DNA of 64,000 nt from CAWJNF01 sp963844235 (GCA_963844235.1 CAWJNF010000008.1:248001-312000); one strand, 5' to 3'. Shown: positions 49,948 to 60,412, counted from the stretch's first letter. Notes: a model not told the origin generated them from the sequence alone. Program-made: numbers and translations.

Positions 49948-50019
49948 CGTGTCCTCCGTCCGTAGCCCGGTGAGCGCCACGCTAGCGCGGGCGGGCGCGG
50001 AGGGGAAGACCTGGCGGGG

Positions 50020-50290
50020 TCAGCTGCTAGCGCCCGCCGGGGACTGGCTGCATCCGGCGAACGAGTCCTGCGCCTGGACGCTCCCCGCCCACGGCGGTGA
50101 CGGATGGCGCTCCGGCTCGATGCCCTGCCGCCGCAGCTCCTCCGCGAACCGGGTCCGCGCCCGCTGCAGGCGCGTGCGCGCGACGGTCGCCGGAATGCCG
50201 AGCACCTCGGCGGCCGCAGCGGGGTGAGCCCTTCCCAGGCGACGAGCGACAGGAGCTCGCGGTCAGCAGGATCCTTGCGGCAGCTGCCGC
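50020..50290 (-). pseudogene. Sigma-70 region 4 remnant
   Basis: On the minus strand, ADRELLSLVAWEGLTP and AAEVLGIPATVARTRLQRARTR form the region 4 helix-turn-helix of an ECF-like sigma factor, but a one-base shift separates the two parts near 50216-50225, and region 2 is absent. The frame then runs into an unrelated Ser/Ala tail that stops at 50020. Remnant of a deleted sigma gene. Confidence 0.65.
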
Positions 50291-50298
50291 ATGACAGC

Positions 50299-50324
50299 GA
50301 AACCCGCTGTGAGCAGCGGGTTTC
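50299..50324. terminator. Strong hairpin GAAACCCGCTG/CAGCGGGTTTC
   Basis: 11-bp perfect stem with TGAG loop; the stem itself begins with AAA and ends with TTT, a bidirectional intrinsic terminator form. It lies between the VOC gene (minus strand, ending 50417) and the sigma remnant. Confidence 0.65.
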
Positions 50325-50416
50325 GGAGCGTGCGGGGGGAAGGCCCGAGGCGTTAGGACATGGGCCGGTTGTCGGCCGACTGCTCTCGCGCGCTCACAGC
50401 CTGACTTCGAGGCGAC

Positions 50417-51187
50417 TCAGACGTTGTCCGCGATCAGCTTGAACGGTGTGCCGGTGGGGTCCGCGGCCTCGGCGAGCCGGCCGTACGGCGTGTCCTCGGC
50501 CGCCCGGACGATCGTCCCACCGAGCTCGACGATCTGCTCGAGTGCGGCGTCGGCGTCCGTGACCCGGAAGTAGATCGACCAGAACCCCGGCGCGCCTTCG
50601 GGCACGAACGCCGACGCGTCCATGATTCCCGCGAGCGCGTCGTCTCCCTCGCCGTGCGTCGTGTACCGGAGCTCGGGGGAGTCGCTCATCGTGTGGGCGT
50701 CCCAGCCGAACACGTCGCGGTAGAAGGCGACGCTCGCGTCGTAGTTTCGCGTCAGCAGCTCGAACCAGCTCGCGACGCCGACCTCGTTCCGGACCTCGAA
50801 CCCGTTCTGCGTGCCCGGCTGCCAGACGCCGATCGTTGCCTGACCGGGATCGCCGACGATCGCCATCCGGCCGTTCTGCGCAACGTCCATCGGCTGGAGA
50901 TGGACTTGCCCACCGTTAGCCGCCGCGGCCTCGGCGGTGCGTGTGATGTCGTCCGTCATCAGGTACACGGTCCAGGCGTCGGGAGACCCCTGCTGGCCGT
51001 CGTTGTGCATACAGCCGGCGACGTGCTTCCCGTCCTTCAGGAAGGTGAAGTAGCCGCCGAACTCGGGCCCGGCCGACTGTGTCGTCCACCCGAAGAGCTT
51101 TCCGTAGAACTCGGTCGCCTTGTCCGTGTCCGAGCTGTACAGGTCGATCCAGCACGGCGCGCCGACGACGAGCGTTGGTGCGGGCAT
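50417..51187 (-). CDS. Two-domain VOC (glyoxalase-like) protein
   Basis: 256 residues with two VOC repeats: first about 8-120 (PCWIDLYSSDTDKATEFYGKL, FGW), second about 135-250 (ASWFELLTRNYDASVAFYRDV, FGW). This is the CFP32/Rv0577-like layout of mycobacterial and Streptomyces proteins. Metal-dependent fold; enzyme activity not known for this group. AGGAGG precedes the ATG. Confidence 0.87.
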   Translation of the reverse strand: MPAPTLVVGAPCWIDLYSSDTDKATEFYGKLFGWTTQSAGPEFGGYFTFLKDGKHVAGCMHNDGQQGSPDAWTVYLMTDDITRTAEAAAANGGQVHLQPMDVAQNGRMAIVGDPGQATIGVWQPGTQNGFEVRNEVGVASWFELLTRNYDASVAFYRDVFGWDAHTMSDSPELRYTTHGEGDDALAGIMDASAFVPEGAPGFWSIYFRVTDADAALEQIVELGGTIVRAAEDTPYGRLAEAADPTGTPFKLIADNV

Positions 51188-51407
51188 GGTGCTTTCCTCC
51201 TGGCTTGGGGAACGAGCGTTCCAGTTCTCGACTGCCCCGGCCGCCGAAACTCATCGGTCGTCCGAGGGCTCGCCGGTCCGTCAGTGAACCGTAACGCTGA
51301 CGCGCTGCACCGCCTTGTTGCCCATGCCCGACGGCCCGAGCCAGATGCGCTGGCAGCAATGATGTCCGTGGCGACCAGGCCAGGGTCAGCCGCCAGGACG
51401 GTTCGAG

Positions 51408-51617
51408 ATGAGGAAGGACGTTCGCGAGTTCATTCGCCGGCTCGAGGCCGTGGGCCTCACGGTCGAGTCGACGCCGGGGCACTACCGCGTTCTGCGGGAC
51501 GGCAAGCCGCTCCGCAAGGCGAACGGGATGCCGTTCATGCTGCCGTTCTCTCCCGACACGATCCGTTGGCGCCGCTCGGCGATCGTCGAGCTGCGGAAGC
51601 TCGGCATCGACCTGTAG
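51408..51617 (+). CDS. HicA-like small dsRBD-fold protein
   Basis: 69 residues: RKDVREFIRRLEAVGLTVES, GHYRVLRDGKPLRKANGMPF, SPDTIRWRRSAIVELRKLGI. The helix-strand-GHYRV pattern resembles HicA/YcfA mRNA interferase folds, where the catalytic His lies in GSH-like position; here it is GHY. No HicB antitoxin gene is adjacent, so it may be an actinobacterial stand-alone relative rather than a toxin. Weak ribosome site. Confidence 0.5.
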   Translation: MRKDVREFIRRLEAVGLTVESTPGHYRVLRDGKPLRKANGMPFMLPFSPDTIRWRRSAIVELRKLGIDL

Positions 51618-51682
51618 ACGCTCCAGCGGCGACGATCGTTCGGAGTGGCCCTCGGGCCGCCGCCTCGGAGCGGGTCCCGGCA

Positions 51683-53115
51683 TCAGCGAGGGCGGATGTT
51701 TCGATTCGACCGGAACAGGTTCTCCGGGTCGTACCTCCCCTTGACGTCCATGAGTCGGTCGTAGTTGTCGCCGTAGCTCGCGCGTACGCGCTCCTCGCCT
51801 TCGTCGGCGGACTGGAAGTTGATGTACGTCCGGCCCGTGGAGAAGGGCCGGAGCCGCTCCCACGCGTCCCGGACCCACTGCCTGAAGCCGTCGGCGTTCG
51901 TCTCGCCGGGCTCCCACATGCCCTTCACGCCGAAGACGTAGCGCGCGTCCCGGTTGCCGACGGCCCCGTCGTCCTCGTCGTGCTCCTCGAGCGCCTCACC
52001 GAGCTGGAGGACGCCGAGGTCGCCGAGTGGCATCGGGCAGGTGGCGTAGAGCTCCGGTAGCGCCGACAGGAAGCCGTCGCTCAGCTCGGCGAGGTATTCC
52101 GTCTTCCAGTAGTAGTGCATGCCCGTGGGCTCCGTCTCGTCGAGAAGGGACTGCAGCCGGGTGTACGGCAGCTCCGCGAGAAGGTCGACGACGGGGTCGC
52201 GGAGAGAGCGGATCGGAGCAAGCACCTGGTCTGTCACGGCCAGATCGCCGCTGTAGCAGACGAGCATCGCACAGAGCTTCTTCCCGTGCCATTCCTCGGG
52301 CACGAAGGGGGCCGGCGGAGCGTGGAGGAGGTCGATGTGCACGGCGAGCTCCCGCGGGGACTCGGATGTGATCGCGCGGTACTCGCGGAGGATCTCGTCG
52401 GCGCGCTCGAACGGCCAGGCGATCAGGCCGCCGAAGACGGTCGGGCCGACCTCGTGCAGCCGGAACGTGAACCGGGTGACGACGCCGAAGTTGCCGCCGC
52501 CGCCTCTGAGCGCCCAGAACAGGTCCGCGTTCTCCGTCACGGCTCGCGGTCCAGGATCTGGCCGTCGGCGGTGACGATCTCGACCTCCTGGAGGTTGTCG
52601 ACCGTCCAGCCGAATCGCCGCGTGAGATAGCCGAGCCCCCCTCCGAGCGTCAGGCCGGCGACGCCGACCTCGGAGACGAAGCCGAGCACGGTCGCCAGCC
52701 CGTGGGCCTGCGTCGCCCGATCGACGTCCTGCAGTCGACAGCCCGGCCCAACGTGCGCGAGCTTCGCCTCGGAATCGACCGTGAGCTCGCGCATGCGGGA
52801 CATGTCGAGCATGAGGCCGCCCTCGGCGATCGCGGTGCCGGCGACGTTGTGGCCGCCGCCCTTGATGCTGACGAGCAGGCCGTTGTCCCGGGCGAAGACG
52901 ACGGCCGCGGCGACGTCGCCGGCCGAGATCGGCTGGAGGACGAGCGCGGGGACGCTCGCCACCATGCCGTTCCAGATCGACAGTGCGTCCTCCCAGCCTT
53001 CGTCGCCCGCCTGGAGGAGCGAGCCGTCGAGGTGGAAGGCCAGGTCGTCGAGCTGGCCCGACGTCAGCGCGGCGTGTCTGCCGTCGCGTCTCGCGATGCC
53101 GGCGCCCCGCGTCAT
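51683..53115 (-). pseudogene. FAD-linked oxidoreductase with BBE domain, one frameshift
   Basis: From the ATG at 53115: PCMH FAD domain with KGGGHNVAG (His89 the likely covalent FAD site), MLDMSRMRELTVD, VGPGCRLQDVDRATQ and TLGGGLGYLTRRFG. At about 52540 (after DGQILDRE) a one-base shift is needed to continue (AVTENADLFWALRGGGGNFG, VVTRFTFRLHEVGPTVFGG) to the BBE C-terminus YDPENLFRSNRNIRPR. The in-frame TGA at 52537 is not Sec: the homology moves frame. Enzymes of this type oxidise sugars or secondary metabolites. Its ATG overlaps the stop of the hydrolase gene. Confidence 0.8.
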
Positions 53116-54029
53116 GCCACGACTTCCTGTCGCCGCGGTACCTCGAGGGCGGTTCGAAGCGCCCGCACAAACGCGTCCGGCGCTTCGATCGCCGGCTCGT
53201 TGCCGGCGTTCTCGATGATCCGCAACGGCCACCCGAAACGGGCGCTCGCATCGTCGCCGATCGAGAGCGGGACGATGGAATCGTGGCGCCCCCAGATCAG
53301 GGCCGTGGGAACCGCGATCCCTGCCAGCATCCCCTCCGGGATCGGCTCGAACCCGAACAGGTCCATGAGGACCTGGAGCGAATCGACGACCCCGCCGGTG
53401 AGGGCCAGCTCGAGGGTGTACGCCTTCATGAGCTCCCACCGGGCGGCCGGCTGACGTCGCAGCGCCTCGAGGTCGAGAACGCAGTGCTCCCAGAGCTCGT
53501 CGTGCGTGCCCTCGCTCGGCTCGGTGAGGAAACCCGTCAGGGCGGCGCCGAACGCGGGCGTGGGCTGGAAGGGCGCGAGGCCGAAGGGGACGACGAGCAC
53601 AAGCCGGTCGAGCCGATCGCCGTGCTCGGCTGCAAACCGCGCCGCGATGGCGCCGCCGACCAACTGCCCTACGAGGGCGGGCGGCGTCGGGCATGTCTGC
53701 TCGATCAGCTCACCGAGCCAGGAGAGCACGCGGCCGGCATCCAGTTGGCCGTCGGCGACGGTCGAGCTGCCGTGGCCGGGTAGGTCGGGAGCGACGACAC
53801 GGTGGGTGGTCGCCAGCTCCGGGATCACCGACTGCCACGACGCGCCGTAGGCACCAGGACCGTGCAGCAGGAGCAGCGGCGGGCCGTCCCCGCCCTCCAG
53901 TACGGACGTCGACACGCCCGCGAGCGGTAGTCGCCGCTCGGTTACTGGGATTCCGGCCAGCAGCTTCTCGCGAGCGTCGCGCGCACCGCGGCGCTGGGCT
54001 CGCTCGTGCTTCTCGAGTCTCGTGCTCAT
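53112..54029 (-). CDS. Alpha/beta hydrolase lacking the catalytic Ser and His
   Basis: 305 residues from the ATG at 54029, chosen because GGAGGG lies just before it. Fold marks are clear: LLLLHGPGAYGASW, APDLPGHGSS, acid Asp250 in GRHDSIVP. But the nucleophile elbow reads VGQLVGG (Leu123 for Ser, codon TTG instead of TCG) and the base position reads NAGNEPAIEAP (Asn277 for His). Both changes are single-base. It is either a non-enzymatic ligand-binding relative or a dying gene. Co-operonic with the FAD oxidoreductase and next to a LuxR regulator. Confidence 0.8.
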   Translation of the reverse strand: MSTRLEKHERAQRRGARDAREKLLAGIPVTERRLPLAGVSTSVLEGGDGPPLLLLHGPGAYGASWQSVIPELATTHRVVAPDLPGHGSSTVADGQLDAGRVLSWLGELIEQTCPTPPALVGQLVGGAIAARFAAEHGDRLDRLVLVVPFGLAPFQPTPAFGAALTGFLTEPSEGTHDELWEHCVLDLEALRRQPAARWELMKAYTLELALTGGVVDSLQVLMDLFGFEPIPEGMLAGIAVPTALIWGRHDSIVPLSIGDDASARFGWPLRIIENAGNEPAIEAPDAFVRALRTALEVPRRQEVVA

Positions 54030-54146
54030 GGATCCCTCCATTTCGTCGACTCCACCGTCGACTGTGCGGTGGGCGCGGGGGATCCGCGTCGGCCGAATGA
54101 CCCAACTTCGCTCGTCGCGGCGTGGGTCGTTCGACCCACAGCGCGC

Positions 54147-55781
54147 TCAGATGAGCTTATGCTCGTACGCGTAGGAGGTCGCCGCGGCGCGCGAGGAGAC
54201 GCGGAGCTTGGTGAAGATGTTGCTCACGTGCCTGTCGACGGTGCGCTTGCTGAGGACCAGCCCGGCCGCGATCTCCTTGTTGCTCTGGCCGGCGGCGACG
54301 AGGCGCAGCACCTGCAGCTCGCGTGCCGTCAGGCCTCCGGTTTCGCCCGCCGCTGCGCGTCCCGTGAGCGAGTCGACTCGTGCGAGATCCGGCGCCGCCC
54401 CCAACTGCTCGAAGACGGCGCGGGCCGCCTCCAGCTCGAGTGCAGCGGTTTCGGCGTCTCCCAAGGCGCGGCAGGCCTGCGCAACGAGGACCCGGGTTTG
54501 CGCGGCCTCGTACGGCGCCTCGACCTCCTGCCAGAGCTTCCACGCCTGCCGGAGCCCGAGCAGCGCGCCGCGGGCGTCGTCGTCGGCCAGGTCGACAGTT
54601 CCGCGCGCCTGCGCCGCTTGCGCGCGCAATACGGGAGTGCCGTTGCGCGCCGCGATTCCGTCGAGCTCGACCCAGGCGCTGCGCGCCTGCTCGCGGTCGC
54701 CGTGCGCCAGCATGATCTCGACGTACGCTGGCAGAAGCCTCTCCCGCTCAACCCAGTCTGCGGCTCCCGCGACGGCCTGGGCGATCGCGGCGGCCGCGGC
54801 GTCGGTCTGTCCCTGAGCCAGGCGCAACAGGGCCAGTCCGGGCTGCACCTCGCACCCGCACCGGCTTGCATCGCGGTAGGCCTGCTCCGCTTCCGCGAGC
54901 TCACCCTGGACACGAAGGAGCTCACCCTGTCGATACGAGGCCCGGCCGGCAGCCGCGTCGTTCGATCTCTGTGCAAGGCGCTTGCCCGCCAGGCGCGCCT
55001 CCTCCAGCGCAGCCGGCCACTCACCGCGCAGCTGGAGGAGCTCGGCTCGGTGCAGCAGGCAGGTGCCCGTGAACGGCACGAGGCCGGGCTGGCCGTCGCA
55101 CCACCGGGTCAAGGCAGCAGTCCACTCGTTGGCGCGGCGCAGCTCGTGCACCTCCTGGCAGCCGTCGATGACGCTGCAATAGACCAGGCCGGTGACGATC
55201 GGCGACAGCCCGGCAGCGGTGGCCTCGACCATCGCCTCGTCCAGCTTCCCGAGACCTCCCACCACGTGCCCTTGCCTGATCAGCAACTGGCCTTGCTCCG
55301 CCAGGGCGAGGGCGAGGAGATTCGCATCGCCGAAGCGCTCGGCGATCTGAGCTGCGCCGGCGGCGGCGGCGAGGGCAGCCACCAGGTCGCCGGCGACCCT
55401 GTGCTGAACGTCTGCCGCGAAGAGCAGGTAGCCGTGCTCGACGCAGTCGCTGCGCTCTTGATCGAGCAGCCGCTGGGCCCGCCGGAACCAACCCATGCCG
55501 GGCGCCATCTCCCGGCGAAGCAGGAGATGGACGCCGAGCCAGAACGCGCAGCGCACGGCGCGTGGCCGATCGTCGTGGTCGAGGTAGCCCTGATGCGCCC
55601 GTTCCAGCGCGGTCAGCTGCTCGTCATCGCGGCCCAGCATGTAGGCGACCGTCGCGAAGAGCTCCAGATCCTCCGGCGCCAGCGGTGCCGCCCGCCCGAT
55701 CCGCGCCAGCGAGTCATAGGCCGCTTCCCAGGCCCGCTGCGCGTACAGCTCCCGGGCGCGTTCGAGCTCGCCACCGGTCAT
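54147..55781 (-). CDS. LuxR-family regulator with TPR-like sensor region
   Basis: 544 residues. The C-terminal 65 residues are a GerE/LuxR helix-turn-helix (GGLTARELQVLRLVAAGQSN, KEIAAGLVLSKRTVDRHVSN). The rest is alpha-helical, Ala/Leu-rich with TPR-like repeats, similar to the C-terminal half of MalT/LAL regulators but without their ATPase. Located upstream of and in the same direction as the hydrolase/FAD oxidoreductase pair, which it probably controls. Confidence 0.85.
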   Translation of the reverse strand: MTGGELERARELYAQRAWEAAYDSLARIGRAAPLAPEDLELFATVAYMLGRDDEQLTALERAHQGYLDHDDRPRAVRCAFWLGVHLLLRREMAPGMGWFRRAQRLLDQERSDCVEHGYLLFAADVQHRVAGDLVAALAAAAGAAQIAERFGDANLLALALAEQGQLLIRQGHVVGGLGKLDEAMVEATAAGLSPIVTGLVYCSVIDGCQEVHELRRANEWTAALTRWCDGQPGLVPFTGTCLLHRAELLQLRGEWPAALEEARLAGKRLAQRSNDAAAGRASYRQGELLRVQGELAEAEQAYRDASRCGCEVQPGLALLRLAQGQTDAAAAAIAQAVAGAADWVERERLLPAYVEIMLAHGDREQARSAWVELDGIAARNGTPVLRAQAAQARGTVDLADDDARGALLGLRQAWKLWQEVEAPYEAAQTRVLVAQACRALGDAETAALELEAARAVFEQLGAAPDLARVDSLTGRAAAGETGGLTARELQVLRLVAAGQSNKEIAAGLVLSKRTVDRHVSNIFTKLRVSSRAAATSYAYEHKLI

Positions 55782-55879
55782 GTCGTCAATTGTTCCCGCT
55801 GCGGCTATCGCCGCCGCGGCTCGCGTTGGCTCGGGCCAGACGGCGGGGACGGCCTCCTACGCCCCCGCCCACTGGGATG

Positions 55880-58609
55880 TCAGGCGATGCGAACGCGTGC
55901 GCCGTTGCAGGGGGTCGTTCCGGGGTTGTTGTTCGCGTCGCCGGAGTACTCGACGGTCCAGCGCCACGTGCCGCGGGCGTTAGCCGCGTAGCCGGTGAGG
56001 GTGGTGTAGGTGCCTGCGCCGTTGACGCTGACGGTTTCGGTGTGTTGCGGGTTGCCGGTGCAGGCGGTCTGAGATGGGCTGTAGAGGCGGAAGGTGACCG
56101 TGCCACTCGGCTGGTAGCCGCCTGTCAGCGTGGCCGTGTTCTTGAGGTTCGTGCCGAGCGGCCCGCTGGTCGGGAGCGACGTCGTCGTCAGCTTGGCGCT
56201 GGCCTTGGTGACGGTGACGGTGGCCGTGGCGGAATCGCTCCCGGTCTGGCTTTGGGCGTTGCGGACGCTGACCGAGGCGGTGTTGATTGCCTGTCCGACG
56301 CTCGTGAGCGTGGCGTTGTAGGTGCACTTGCGCGAGGCGCCGGCCAGGATGGTCCGTCCGACGAGGCCGGTGCAGGCGCTCGGCAGCGGCCGGTCGTCGG
56401 TGAGCGCAGTGACCGTGACGGTCACGCTCGCGGTGTTCGTGATCGTGAGCGTGTACCGGACCGACGTCCCGACGGCTACCTGTGCCTTGGAGACGGTCTT
56501 GGTGAGCTCTACGGGAACGCCGCCCAGCACCGTGACCTGTGCCGACACCTGATCCTGCCCGCCGTCGTCGTCCTCGACGGTGAGCGTGACCGTGTAGGTG
56601 GCGGGGGTCGTGTAGGTGTGGCCGGCGGAGGCGGTTCCCGAGCCGTCTGCTCCCGTCACTGTGGCTGCGTCGACAGGACTACCGTCGCCCCAGTCGATCG
56701 TGGCCGTGTGCGTGTCGGCGAGGCCCGCGTCCGTGAAGGCGGCCTGAGCGCTTACGGGCGTTCCTGTTGGGACAGAGGCGGGCGGTGAGCTGCAGCGACC
56801 CGAGCTCGGGGTCGGCGTTCGTGACCGTCAACTCGGTGTCGTCCGAGCCCGTGCTCCCGTTCGCGTCAGTGACGGTCAGCGAGAGCGGGAGGGTGCCGTC
56901 GTCGACGGCGTCGATCGTCGGGGCGGCGACGAAGGGGTCGGACAGGGAAACGATGCTGCTCCAGAGGAAGTCGTACGGGGCCGTGCCGCCCGAGGCCGAG
57001 CCGGTGAGCTGCGCGCTCGAGCCTTCGACGGCTTGGTAGGGGCCGCCCGCGTCGGCGACGGGATCGGTGTCGGTGCTCAGCGAGATCTCCTCGCCCGGTG
57101 CGAGCGTCGTTTCCTGACCCGCCGCGGTGACGGCTACGCTCGTGGCGCCCTGGTTCTCGATCCGGAAGACGGTGCCGCCCAGGTCGGACACCTTGGCCTT
57201 GCCGCCCTCGGGCACGGCAACAACCACGCCCCCGAACTCCACCTCGGCCGCACCCTCCACCACTTCCACTGTGACGCTCGAGCAGGTGATCACGACCTCG
57301 CTGCCTGCCGAGACCCTGACCGTGAAGCCGCAGACGGAGAACGTCGCTCTCCCGCCTCCCGCTCCGACCGTGATCTTCACACCGTCACCCGCATCGTCCG
57401 CGTCGCTCACGAGCACGTCGAGGCCGGCCGCGTCCACGATGGAGCCGGACGTGCCGGAACCGTCGTCGAACGCCGCATCTCCGCTGTCGATCGAGTCGAC
57501 GACGCCGTCCGAGTCCGCATCCTCAGCCGGAGGCGGGACTACCCGCTGCCAAGCGAGGCCGTTCCCTCTCGCGTCGGCCGTGTTCGGGACGAGCGACACA
57601 TTGTCGCCGTCGGCGTCCATCACGTAGACGCCACCCGTGGCCCTGAAGGCGATCTTGCTGCCGTCGGGAGACCAGACGGGACGCATGCTGAACCCGGCGC
57701 GCAGAAGCGTCGGCGTGCCGCCCTCGGCGTCGACAACCCAGATCGAGCCGTGCACCGAGTTCCAGGCGTCGCCTCCCCCGTCGTCCTCGACGAACACGAT
57801 GCTCGCTCCGTCCGGTGACCAGTCGGGAGCTGCGTACTTCCCGCCGGCGACCTTCGTGAGATCCGTCCCGTCGGGCCGAATCGTCCAGATCCCGTCGATC
57901 CCGGGGCACTCGGGGATGCTAGTGCGGACGAACGCGATCCGGTCACCGAGCGGCGACCACGAGGCGCCGCCAACCTGTTCGTAGCGTGAGGGGGCAAGCC
58001 GGATCGGAAACCGTTTGCTCGGAGACCAGCGGCGTCAACGTCCCCGTCGCGACGTCCAGGAGCGCCACCTGCGACAGCCTCGTGCCGATCATCAGCCGAC
58101 TGCGCGTTGTCGAGCACGATCGTCGCGCCGTTCGGGGACCAGCTCATGTTGCGCGGCGTCCAGTACGGCGGTGGACACGGAAGGAGAGGCGAGATCGCGT
58201 CGTCGTCGAGCGTGAGCAACCAGAGGCTCTCGTCCCCGCAGGAGAGCGGCGCGAACGGATGGTCCCCGCCCGGCGTGGCGTTGAACGCGAGCGACTCGCC
58301 GTCGGGCGAAAAGCTCAAGGTGAAACTGTCGAACGCCGCGTACCAATCCCACTGAGACGGGGGAGACGGGTTGGCATCCAGATGCTCCGCGAGCCCGCTT
58401 CCGTCGGGGTTGATCGTCTTGATCGTGTGGAGCCCGTGGGAGCCCAGACCCTGGAACGCGATCCGACCGTTCGTACCTGGATGCGCACCGAGGGCCGAGC
58501 CGGCAGCGAGCCACAGCATTGCGATGAGCGCCGTGCATACGGCCAGGACCACTCGCGCGCGATCGACTTTGGCGACGGGTACCGACCTCGTTGCGGTGTA
58601 ACCGTTCAT
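55880..58609 (-). pseudogene. Large secreted TolB-like propeller / PKD / DUF11-type protein, frameshifted
   Basis: From the ATG at 58609 (GGAGGGAG before it): signal peptide, then WD40-like propeller repeats (NGRIAFQGLG, FSPDGESLAFNA, WSPNGATIVLDN); frames change near 58090, near 57985 (RYEQVGGASWSPLGDRIAFV) and near 56775. Middle: DADSDGVVDSIDSGD (calcium-type repeat) and a beta domain. Then a PKD domain (PVADAGGPYQAVEGSSAQLT), a second (TPVSAQAAFTDAGLADTHTA, TIDWGDGSP), a DUF11-like segment (VRYTLTITNTASVTVTVTAL) and an Ig-like C-terminus. About 900 residues in all. A surface or exported protein with carbohydrate- or protein-binding modules. At least three shifts; pseudogene or assembly indels. 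Confidence 0.72.
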
Positions 58610-59025
58610 AGCGTCTCCCTCCCGTTGCCGATGCCGAGATTGCCCTGCACGGTCGGACCGACGCTCGGGCCCTCGATCGCGATCTGATCGAAGCTCGAGA
58701 GGTGGGACGAACACCGGCACCCGCGAGCATCGCACGGCGACGAACAGGAACGCAGCGGAACGACGCATGGCCGCAGAGCGCATGGATTGACTCCTCCCGA
58801 TGGGGCCGCAGAACTGTGACTGAGAGCCTAGAGCCCGGTCAGCGCACTGTCATCATCAGTCTGCGCCAACATTGCGGATCGACACGGACGACGACGGTCC
58901 CCTCTCCGATGTCTGCTCGAGACCACACGAACCGGGGTGCCTGCCTGGGGCCCGCCGAGTCTCGCTACGAGGATCTGTTGGTCGTCGCGCGCAAGCGGAG
59001 CGAGTCGTCGGCGTGAGCTCGGACG
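58610..59025. other. 416-base intergenic region, nothing recognised
   Basis: Between the minus-strand propeller gene start and the end of the MFS gene. No frame with convincing codon use or homology, no strong hairpin; presumably holds the propeller-gene promoter. Confidence 0.4.
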
Positions 59026-60144
59026 CTAGTGCCAGCGCTCGGTCAAGTCCGCTCCGCGTCGGGGGCTTGGTGCGAAGGCGAGCGGCACGAGCGCAGCGAG
59101 CGTGGCGATGCCGCCGAAGAGAAAAAGGGAGCGGTAGTTGTCGCTCAGAGCGATCGTCAACCCGACCATCGGAACCGCGACCGCCGAGGCTACCGCGCGC
59201 AGCGAGTAGTAGAGGGCGGTATAGCCGCCTGCCTCCCCGCGGGGTATCAGCGACGCGAAGAGCGAGTAGCCGAGGGTCGCGACGAGTCCGTACCCCGTTG
59301 CCGTGGCGGCGATTCCCGCCGACACCCAGATGAGGTCGGCCGAAGCCGACGTCGCAAGGAGACCGAGACCCATCAGGGCGACGCCGAGTGCCAGGAAGGG
59401 CTTGTGGACGCGCGGATTCCGGATGCGTCCGGCCGCGAGCATCGTCAGACCGGCCGCGATCGCGAACGCGGCGAGCCAGAGGGACGCGATACCGGCCTCG
59501 AGCCCGAGCACGTCCCTCGCGTAGAGGATGAAGAACACGGGCAGACCCGCGTACCCGGTCACCCAAAGCACCTCCGCGGCGAACATGGAGCGAACGCCGG
59601 GCCGGATCATGGCGCGCGTGTAGTAGCGCAGCGGGCGGACGTCTCGGCGCTTCGCCTCGCCTGGATCTGACACCGGTAGCCAGCGAAGGGTGGGCCACGC
59701 GAGCAGGGGCATTCCGACCGCTGCTAGCACGAAGGGCGCCCACAAGGCGAGGCCCGCGAGCAGGCCGCCGATCGCGAGCCCGACCAGACCACCCACGAGC
59801 ATCGCGATCTCCTGGGCGCCGTTCGCCCTGGCGTACTCCTTCGCCTCGAAACAGTCATGGATCAGGGCGCGGTGCGTGGTCGAGACGACGTTGACGCCGA
59901 CGTACGCCACGGCACCGGCGAGGGTCAGCACGAGGAAAGAGGTGCCGTGACCGAGAGCGACCGCCCCCATGCCGCAGGCTGCCAGCACGCTGCCCCCCGC
60001 GATGAAGGGCCGCCGTCCATGTGTCAGCGTGTGGCGGCGGTCGCTCCAGCGGCCGACGAGGAGCGGCACGGCGAAGCCCGCCACCGAGTTCACGAGCATC
60101 ACAGCACCGATCAGGGCCGGTGCCTCCCTGATCTCGGCAAGCAA
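59026..60144 (-). CDS. MFS transporter, N-terminus uncertain
   Basis: At least 372 residues with 11 hydrophobic segments; the A-motif is GRWSDRRHTLTHGRRPF between helices 2 and 3, similar to sugar-glycoside (SUC/GPH-like) and YhjX-type permeases. The in-frame TTG at 60144 would remove helix 1; the true protein continues upstream in the same frame (LAYLVVFASAAIGAGLVRTV) but that open stretch, back to a TGA at 60325-60327, has no ATG or GTG. Either a rare start is used or a frameshift hides the start. Confidence 0.75.
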   Translation of the reverse strand: MLAEIREAPALIGAVMLVNSVAGFAVPLLVGRWSDRRHTLTHGRRPFIAGGSVLAACGMGAVALGHGTSFLVLTLAGAVAYVGVNVVSTTHRALIHDCFEAKEYARANGAQEIAMLVGGLVGLAIGGLLAGLALWAPFVLAAVGMPLLAWPTLRWLPVSDPGEAKRRDVRPLRYYTRAMIRPGVRSMFAAEVLWVTGYAGLPVFFILYARDVLGLEAGIASLWLAAFAIAAGLTMLAAGRIRNPRVHKPFLALGVALMGLGLLATSASADLIWVSAGIAATATGYGLVATLGYSLFASLIPRGEAGGYTALYYSLRAVASAVAVPMVGLTIALSDNYRSLFLFGGIATLAALVPLAFAPSPRRGADLTERWH

Positions 60145-60412
60145 GACCGGCAGGTAGGTGGTCGCGACGGTACGGACCAGGCCGGCACCGATCGCCGCCG
60201 ACGCGAAAACGACCAGATAGGCGAGGCCGCGTCGAGGACGGGTCGTGAGGGGTAGGGGACTCGCGGGCTGAGCCGCTAGGAGAGGCTCGCTAGAGACCGC
60301 GCACCTCGAGCGGATCGAGCCTTGTCACGCTTCTCATCGAGAACCTTCCGGCGCCTTCACGAACAATGTCCTCGTGCCTGGCCAAGATGCGCCAGTCGGT
60401 CAGGCACCCATA

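Noticed and set aside
52537..52539. In-frame TGA in the FAD oxidoreductase as a second selenocysteine codon
   Set aside because: After the TGA the family match continues in a different frame, so it is a frameshift, and no GGTCT-type hairpin follows.
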